A stretch of DNA of 38,069 nt from an uncultured Dokdonia sp. GTDB lineage: Bacteria > Bacteroidota > Bacteroidia > Flavobacteriales > Flavobacteriaceae. This document shows positions 33,042 to 38,069 of the stretch, in pieces; the first letter of the stretch is position 1, and the number at the start of each line of letters is the position of its first letter. The stretch spans positions 1-38,069 of the forward strand of contig CAJXSW010000015.1 of assembly GCA_913060645.1 (NCBI GenBank). Direction: 5' to 3'. A program made the translations under genes and the position numbers. A model generated the notes under the pieces. The model was not told the origin of the DNA. It made no database searches and worked only from the letters and a program-made list of their open reading frames with translations.

Positions 33042-34454
33042 ATGGATACTACCGAATCTAAAAATATAGTCAGGTCACTTTACTTAAGTTTTTTTTCGAC
33101 ACTTGCTGTAATTGTTTTAGTTACGCTCTTATATCTCGCGTCACAGTATTCTCAAAAATGGATTGTTCATACAAATGAAACAACCACTCAAATACACAAT
33201 GTATCTGAGACATTATTGAAAGCTGAGAGTATGCTGCGAGGGTATTTAATAAGTAAAGACCCTGAGTATCGCATTGACTACAAGGTTCAAATAGCAAAAT
33301 TGAGAGGTGAGATAGATCAACTCAAAATAAAAACGCTTGAAAATCCTTCTCAACAAGAAAACTTAAGAAAGTTTGAGGCGCTAGTAAATGAGCGCATACT
33401 GGGCATGGATAATAATATGGAGAATTATGTGCTTCGTACTCCAGAAGAAAATAGAAAACGCACCGGAAGAACAGAAACCTTGCGCCTTATAGACGCTATT
33501 GATAACATGCGAGACATCATGCTTATTGAGGAAAATGCACTACTTCTTGAGCGTAAATCTACATACGACACCATTTACATTTTAAGTCTTATAGCATTAT
33601 CTATAGCGCTGCTATTAATGCTATTTAATGTCTATGCTGTTAGAAAAAGGCTTATTCCACTATTTACAAAGCTTGCCGAAAACAATGATGCCCTTACCGA
33701 GTTAGTTCACTCACGAGATCAAGAAATTGCTCTTAAGGAAGCGCAAATGGAAATGAATGAAGATCTCATTCACCAGATGGAGGACAAAAACAAGCAGCTT
33801 AACCAATTTGCCTACATAGCTTCTCACGATTTGCAAGAACCTCTGCGCACCGTAGATAACTTCATTGCACTTTTTGAAGAAGATTATGGAGACAAATTAG
33901 ACGGCGAGGCTGCAACTTATTTTAATTTTATAAAAGGCGCTACGGCACGTATGAAGAGCCTCATTACCGGCTTACTTAATTACAGTAGATTAGGCAGGTC
34001 TGGCACTCGCTCAAAAATTGATCTCAATAAACTTTTAAACGAGATTAATGTAGATCTAAGCACACGCATAGAAGAGAGTGAAGCAGTTATTACTAACGAT
34101 ACACTCCCTACTGTATCTGGCTATCCAGTAGAACTACGACAGCTTTTTGTAAACTTAATTACAAATGCCATCAAATTTACTCCGCCAGAGCGTTCTCCAA
34201 AGATTCATGTGAGTGTAAGTGACTCGAGACTATATTATACGTTTAAAGTTTCTGATAACGGATTAGGCATTAAGAAAGAGCACTTAGATAAGGTATTCAA
34301 TATGTTTACACGCCTTCACAGTGCAAAGGAATATGAAGGGACAGGCATAGGTCTTGCCTTTTGTCAAAAAATTGTAGAATTACACAAGGGAAAAATAAGT
34401 GTTGCATCTACCGTAGGTGAAGGCAGCACATTCACATTCACTTTAAAAAAATAA
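33042..34454 (+). CDS. Membrane sensor histidine kinase with CHASE3-like extracellular domain
   Basis: 470 residues. TM1 at about 12-34, a periplasmic helical region at 36-175 that looks like CHASE3 (SMLRGYLISKDPEYRIDY), TM2 at 177-199, a coiled coil at 205-255, then HisKA with H262 (ASHDLQEPLR) and HATPase_c with N box NLITNAIKFT (371-380), G1 VSDNGLGI (403-410) and G2 GTGIGLAF (433-440). All catalytic residues are present. The HDLQEPLR H-box is of the type common in phytochrome-like and Bacteroidetes kinases that pair with stand-alone receivers, which fits the flanking regulator genes (3 and 4 bases away). The stimulus cannot be read from the sequence. Confidence 0.93.
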   Translation: MDTTESKNIVRSLYLSFFSTLAVIVLVTLLYLASQYSQKWIVHTNETTTQIHNVSETLLKAESMLRGYLISKDPEYRIDYKVQIAKLRGEIDQLKIKTLENPSQQENLRKFEALVNERILGMDNNMENYVLRTPEENRKRTGRTETLRLIDAIDNMRDIMLIEENALLLERKSTYDTIYILSLIALSIALLLMLFNVYAVRKRLIPLFTKLAENNDALTELVHSRDQEIALKEAQMEMNEDLIHQMEDKNKQLNQFAYIASHDLQEPLRTVDNFIALFEEDYGDKLDGEAATYFNFIKGATARMKSLITGLLNYSRLGRSGTRSKIDLNKLLNEINVDLSTRIEESEAVITNDTLPTVSGYPVELRQLFVNLITNAIKFTPPERSPKIHVSVSDSRLYYTFKVSDNGLGIKKEHLDKVFNMFTRLHSAKEYEGTGIGLAFCQKIVELHKGKISVASTVGEGSTFTFTLKK

Positions 34455-34458
34455 TAGC

Positions 34459-34878
34459 ATGCAACCACTAAGAGAGATATTACTTATAGATGATTCTGAG
34501 TCTGATAATTTTGTACACTCACGAGTAATCAAGAAGGCTAAGGTTACCGCTAGAGTAACCATAAAGTATTCTGGAGAAGAAGGACTTAACTACCTTAAAA
34601 CTCTTATTGATGAAGATTACCCACGTCCTGATCTTATTTTCTTAGACATTAATATGCCTGGCATGGACGGCTTCGAATTTTTAGAGCACTATGAAGAATT
34701 AGAAGATGTGCAAAAAGCAGGAGTGGTGATTGCTATGCTTACGACCTCTACATCTCCGGTAGATAAAAAGAAGGCCGAAAAGTATGACCTATTGCAGCAT
34801 TTTGACAACAAACCGCTTACTCAAGAAAATCTTTTCAAAATTCTAAAAGAGCAATTCCCTGGACGTTTTGACGATTAA
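34459..34878 (+). CDS. Single-domain response regulator
   Basis: 139 residues, a receiver domain only: D11-D12, phosphoacceptor D63 (IFLDINMPGMDG), T95/T96 (AMLTTST) and K118 (FDNKPL). The form resembles Rcp1/CheY-like partners of HDLQEPLR kinases. It lies 4 bases after the kinase gene. It has no output domain, so the signal must pass by protein contact or phosphorelay. The 3' end overlaps the convergent membrane-hydrolase gene by 4 bases, leaving no room for a dedicated terminator. Confidence 0.92.
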   Translation: MQPLREILLIDDSESDNFVHSRVIKKAKVTARVTIKYSGEEGLNYLKTLIDEDYPRPDLIFLDINMPGMDGFEFLEHYEELEDVQKAGVVIAMLTTSTSPVDKKKAEKYDLLQHFDNKPLTQENLFKILKEQFPGRFDD

Positions 34879-35876
34879 TTCCCTTTAATTCTCGTCCATA
34901 GATTACCCAAGACGGCATTCATATTTGAAGGGTCAGGACGATCCTCTGTGGCGGTGATAGTACCACTATTTTCCTCTAGCTTGTATCTAAAAACAAACTG
35001 AGGATTATCTGGATCTATAGCGATAAGTCCAAAACGGAGATCATTATAGATCCACTCATCTTGAATTTTCTCAAGAATATACCAACCTTCAGAAATAGTT
35101 ATAAGCCGTTGTACTTCTGACCTATTAATAAGCGCTTCACTTTCTGAGCGCTTTTTGGGATACGCCTTAAAACTAATTGGCTTGGAATCAAAGAAAGAGT
35201 AATCACCTATAAGATAATCTTCACCTGCATCTACATTTATATTCCACAATACGGTGTTCATTGGGGCTGGACGCGTTGAGATTTGGGTATATGTTATGCC
35301 CTGCTGTTCAAGATTTTCAACCACCTTTTGATGGGCTACATATTTTATCACAACTGTGAGTAATAAATATGCAGTACTCATGTAAATGCCAAGGTTATTA
35401 GTACGCTTTCGCGAAAGCGAACCACGTTTTTTAGTAGCTGCTATAAGGACACATATTAAGAAAGGAACAGTGTATAATGGATCTATAACAAAGACGCTAT
35501 TAAAAGCAACTCTCCAATTAAATGGCCAAAATATTTGCGTTCCCCATGTAGTAAATGCATCTAGCAATGGATGTGTAAAAAGACCCCAGAAAAATAGCTT
35601 TGACCATCCTTTCCAGCCTACATCTGGTCGCTTTTTAAGCTGATGGACAAGCCATCCAAGAAATGGAGCTGCGAGTATAGAAAACACGATACTGTGGCTA
35701 AAACCACGGTGCATCTCGGTCGCTGTGATAGTATCTGTGAGATATCTCCACACAATATCAAGATCTGGTATGGTACCCGCTACCGCTCCCCAGATCATTG
35801 CTCTATTACCTATCTTTTTGCCAAGTACTGCCTCGCCTACTGCGGCGCCAAGAACTATCTGAGTTAAACTATCCAT
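34875..35876 (-). CDS. YdjM-like inner-membrane metal-dependent hydrolase (DUF457)
   Basis: 333 residues. The N-terminus has the family hallmarks MDSLTQIVLGAAVGEAVLG, GTIPDLDI, MHRGFSHSIVFS and FTHPLLDAFTTWGTQIF, with conserved Asp/His that probably bind metal, set among four or five membrane segments. The C-terminal 150 residues are soluble. Homologues are called LexA-regulated or metal-dependent hydrolases, but the reaction is not known to me. The palindrome at 35404 is read as SLSRKR near residue 153, in the loop KKRGSLSRKRTNN between membrane segments. It lies 19 bases after the MutS-like gene. Confidence 0.87.
   Translation of the reverse strand: MDSLTQIVLGAAVGEAVLGKKIGNRAMIWGAVAGTIPDLDIVWRYLTDTITATEMHRGFSHSIVFSILAAPFLGWLVHQLKKRPDVGWKGWSKLFFWGLFTHPLLDAFTTWGTQIFWPFNWRVAFNSVFVIDPLYTVPFLICVLIAATKKRGSLSRKRTNNLGIYMSTAYLLLTVVIKYVAHQKVVENLEQQGITYTQISTRPAPMNTVLWNINVDAGEDYLIGDYSFFDSKPISFKAYPKKRSESEALINRSEVQRLITISEGWYILEKIQDEWIYNDLRFGLIAIDPDNPQFVFRYKLEENSGTITATEDRPDPSNMNAVLGNLWTRIKGN
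35404..35419. repeat. Dispersed palindrome copy 11 (in YdjM-like gene)
   Basis: Perfect CGCTTTCGCGAAAGCG preceded by TA, read as S-L-S-R-K-R. Confidence 0.95.
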
Positions 35877-35895
35877 ACTATCTTATTAAATACTA

Positions 35896-37668
35896 TTATG
35901 ATACAATCCCCATTTTCTTTAATAAGAAACTAGCATTCATATTCTGACAAATACCTTCTTTAAAAGTGTAATCAAAAAAGAGCTCGTCGTTTATTATTTG
36001 TGCGTCAAAGTAATAGTTCTTAACCTCCTTAAGATCATGTGCAGCCTCACATAAACTTAAATCGTGTGTAGCGATAATACCTGTTGCTCCTGCACCTACA
36101 AGCTTATCTATAAACTTACGAGAACCCTCTGCCTTATCTGTACTGTTAGTACCTTTTAAAATTTCATCTAGGATGATAAAGTAACGATCTGTTTCTATCT
36201 GATCTACAATAAACTTAAGACGTTTGAGTTCGCTGAAGAAGTAACTCTCATCATCTGTAAGACTATCTGTGGTGCGCATACTAGTAATTAACTTTATAGG
36301 CGTATATGAAGCGCTCGTTGCAAATATGGGCAAGCCTACGTTACCCATCACGATCTGTAAAGCCACCGTTCTTAGGAAGGTACTTTTACCAGCCATATTT
36401 GCTCCTGTGATGATAAAGAACTCATCGTTTTTTATAGTAATATCATTGCGCACAGCAGTTGTAGGATCAAGAAGAGGATGCGCTGCTCCTGTAGTTACTA
36501 GCGTAGTTCCTGTTTCTGTAATCTGAGGAAATACATGAGCTTGATGATTAAAAGCATAATTACCCAAACTGTTATAGGCATCAAAAAAGGCGATTACTTC
36601 AAACCAATCTTCTACCGCATCGCGATGTGTTGCAATCCATCCTTCAATGTTGTGTACAATACTTAAATCTCTCAGAAAAAATCCATTAGATATGAGTCCA
36701 ATTATAAAATTATTACGTTGATCAAGTGCGTCTAGATGTTTTGAAAAAGCTCTTAAAATGGACGAACTTGATTGCTCTGATGTAATGACCATTTTACGCT
36801 TATTTACTAGCAAATCACTTGCAAATTCTTGCTCTTCTATTCTAGATAACAAGCTCGCATATTGTGTAAATGTGGTTTGAATTTTCCCCGTATGTGCAGA
36901 GAGCATATTTATTCTCCCAAAGAATCTGCCGCTTATTAACAAGCCTATCCCAAATACTACAAACACCCACCATCCTGCAATAAAACCTATAAAATAAGAT
37001 CCAAGCGTGAGTAATGAGATTACAGAAAATATACGTGAGATAAGTTTCATTTGTTTAGGTACAAATGAGGAGTAATCTTTTAACCAAAGCAGTACACTAT
37101 CTGCAGCTATATCTGTGCTAACTAATGATGCAATCGCACTGAATAACTGTCTCCACTCTGGCAGCTCGCCTAACTCTTTTACAGCTTCTTGCTTTTGTGA
37201 TATTCCTTCAATATTATTTGAAAGAAGCATGGAAACTAGTTTTAAAGAACCACTATCAAGAGCTGTTCTATTAAAGTACTGAAAGAAAGAGCCACGACCA
37301 AAAAGGTCTATATCTTGACTAAATACATGCTCTGGATTATGAAATTCACTCCCATCTGGCAGGTCATAAAAATCCCTACTTAGCACTTTTAATTCTGTCT
37401 CATTGCGCTCTAGAAGCGCTTTAGTAAGATCACGCTTGTGCTGCAACTGGCTGTGGCGACTCACTAGTAATAAAAAAGCTATTATACCTGCGATTATACA
37501 TCCCATAAGTAATTGCGTGTTACCTAAAGTGAAGCACACACTCGCTCCTGTAGCTAAGAACACTACAAGTCTTATGGTACTTGAGATATTGAGTTTTCTT
37601 TTAATCTCAGATAATTCTTTCTGATATGTTTTGATTTGTCCTTCGTAGAAGGCTGTAGGTGCTGTCAT
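35896..37668 (-). CDS. Membrane-anchored MutS-family ATPase
   Basis: 590 residues. Only the MutS core and ATPase parts are recognisable: a lever/clamp-like helical region, Walker A TGANMAGKST (421-430), an ST(S)-type region TSMRTTDSLTDDES (462-475), Walker B FIILDE (497-502) and TGIIATHDL. The N-terminal mismatch-reading domain with Phe-x-Glu is absent. Four hydrophobic segments (about 32-48, 52-70, 211-230 and 231-250) predict membrane anchoring. It is therefore unlikely to be the housekeeping MutS; the family is recurrent in Bacteroidetes without known function. Start 37668 (MTAPTAFYEGQ) is chosen over 37683; it overlaps the stop region of the MmcQ-like gene by no bases. Confidence 0.85.
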   Translation of the reverse strand: MTAPTAFYEGQIKTYQKELSEIKRKLNISSTIRLVVFLATGASVCFTLGNTQLLMGCIIAGIIAFLLLVSRHSQLQHKRDLTKALLERNETELKVLSRDFYDLPDGSEFHNPEHVFSQDIDLFGRGSFFQYFNRTALDSGSLKLVSMLLSNNIEGISQKQEAVKELGELPEWRQLFSAIASLVSTDIAADSVLLWLKDYSSFVPKQMKLISRIFSVISLLTLGSYFIGFIAGWWVFVVFGIGLLISGRFFGRINMLSAHTGKIQTTFTQYASLLSRIEEQEFASDLLVNKRKMVITSEQSSSSILRAFSKHLDALDQRNNFIIGLISNGFFLRDLSIVHNIEGWIATHRDAVEDWFEVIAFFDAYNSLGNYAFNHQAHVFPQITETGTTLVTTGAAHPLLDPTTAVRNDITIKNDEFFIITGANMAGKSTFLRTVALQIVMGNVGLPIFATSASYTPIKLITSMRTTDSLTDDESYFFSELKRLKFIVDQIETDRYFIILDEILKGTNSTDKAEGSRKFIDKLVGAGATGIIATHDLSLCEAAHDLKEVKNYYFDAQIINDELFFDYTFKEGICQNMNASFLLKKMGIVS

Positions 37669-37669
37669 A

Positions 37670-38022
37670 TTATAGAGCCGCAAGTTCGGCTTGTTGTTTT
37701 TTTGTCATTTTTGATACGACCAGATTGTAAGAATGGTCAATAAGCTCTGCTAGTAATTGTGGTGGCAACTCTTCCAGAACACAGGTATTCCAGTGAGTTT
37801 TATTCATATGCCATCCAGGAATAATCGCTCCATCATGTTCTTCTCTTAAAACGACAGCTCGATCTGGATCACATTTTAAATTTGCCGAAAATGGAATTCG
37901 CTTTAAAGAGCAAAGTGCAAACATTTTACCCATCACCTTAAAAACTAAGGTGTCTGCATCAAAAGGAAGCTCCTCCGTCACTCCTTTTTTATCAAGGCAA
38001 TATGTTCTAAACGCTTCTATAT
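37670..38022 (-). CDS. MmcQ/YjbR family protein, N-terminus cut by contig end
   Basis: The MmcQ/YjbR fold is recognisable: the segment GVTEELPFDADTLVFKVMGKMF, then NLKCDPDRAVVLRE, PGWHMNKTHWNTC and the C-terminal helix LIDHSYNLVVSKMTKKQQ. The frame continues upstream of a GTG at 37981 as IEAFRTYCLDKKG, which matches the usual family start, so that GTG is internal and only one or two residues are missing beyond base 38022. Members resemble CyaY-fold/DNA-binding proteins with no settled function. It is adjacent to the MutS-like gene (gap of 1 base). Confidence 0.88.
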
Positions 38023-38069
38023 CTGTCTCTTATACACATCTCCGAGCCCACGAGACGGACTCCTATCTC
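38023..38069 (-). other. Untrimmed Nextera i7-side adapter, not genomic
   Basis: 38023-38041 is the Tn5 mosaic-end complement CTGTCTCTTATACACATCT, 38042-38056 is the read-2 adapter CCGAGCCCACGAGAC, 38057-38064 is an eight-base index (GGACTCCT) and the last five bases begin the P7 primer. Confidence 0.97.

Noticed and set aside
3242-35419. Palindromes as rho-independent terminators or transposon ends
   Set aside because: They occur inside genes without U tracts, and no target duplications, paired copies or transposase genes accompany them.
88-37624. Many 60-140 residue frames opposite or inside known genes
   Set aside because: They are shadows of strong genes, lack recognisable motifs and have no spacing or promoter of their own.
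35896-37668. Housekeeping mismatch-repair MutS
   Set aside because: It lacks the mismatch-binding domain and has four membrane segments.
37670-37981. GTG at 37981 as the start of the MmcQ/YjbR gene
   Set aside because: The frame runs on upstream as IEAFRTYCLDKKG, which is family-like, up to the adapter; the start lies beyond the contig.
50-38022. CRISPR array, tRNA, rRNA, prophage or integrase-associated island
   Set aside because: No regularly spaced short repeats, cloverleaf-like segments or phage/integrase genes were seen on either strand.

Overview
The window looks like one assembled contig from a marine Flavobacteriaceae bacterium. I infer a Dokdonia/Krokinobacter-like relative, but the genus is a guess. 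The evidence is the low-GC DNA, the Bacteroidetes-type promoter boxes (TTG and TAnnTTTG), SusC/Oar-type TonB-dependent receptors, DUF5689 and CCC-motif proteins, a membrane-anchored MutS-like ATPase, and the udk-ftsB-mutA-mutB gene order. Both ends are Illumina Nextera adapter (1-49 and 38023-38069), so genomic sequence runs only from 50 to 38022. The first and last genes are cut by the contig ends. I see no tRNA, rRNA, insertion sequence, prophage or CRISPR array, and no gene-free stretch reaches 300 bases.

Layout. 50-4610 (minus): udk, an ftsB/divIC-like gene, mutA, a small lipoprotein gene and mutB (truncated), which carry B12-dependent propionate/succinyl-CoA metabolism. 4782-6011: hflX. 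6081-12560: two endonuclease/exonuclease/phosphatase (EEP) genes flank a DUF5689 lipoprotein gene and a TonB-dependent receptor gene, a likely surface system for a phosphoester or nucleic-acid substrate. 12674-16529: a four-helix membrane protein and a large Oar-like TonB receptor. 16700-20577 (minus): kynA, an M23 peptidase lipoprotein and pgi. 20681-24582 (minus): DUF3108 protein, hppD, CCC-motif membrane protein and hmgA, so tryptophan and tyrosine ring-opening enzymes sit close together.

24746-32390: a trans-4-hydroxy-L-proline catabolic operon on the minus strand (DapA-family deaminase, DUF1272 zinc protein, ketoglutarate semialdehyde dehydrogenase, exported DUF885 peptidase, hydroxyproline epimerase, D-amino acid oxidoreductase). 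A divergent AraC-type regulator faces it, with candidate direct-repeat operators in the shared upstream region. Together these genes would convert hydroxyproline, perhaps from peptides, to 2-oxoglutarate. 32490-34878 (plus): response regulator, CHASE3-like histidine kinase and second response regulator. 34875-38022 (minus): YdjM-like membrane hydrolase, membrane MutS-like ATPase and a truncated MmcQ/YjbR protein.

The most striking feature is not a gene. A 16-bp palindrome, CGCTTTCGCGAAAGCG, recurs through the window: 11 copies keep an intact 14-base core and one copy is degenerate, about one per 3.2 kb. It occurs in intergenic DNA and inside nine different genes, in all three reading frames. 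This is far beyond chance and resembles a genome-wide iterated palindrome such as cyanobacterial HIP1, or a nucleoid-protein or DNA-uptake site. Its function here is unknown to me.
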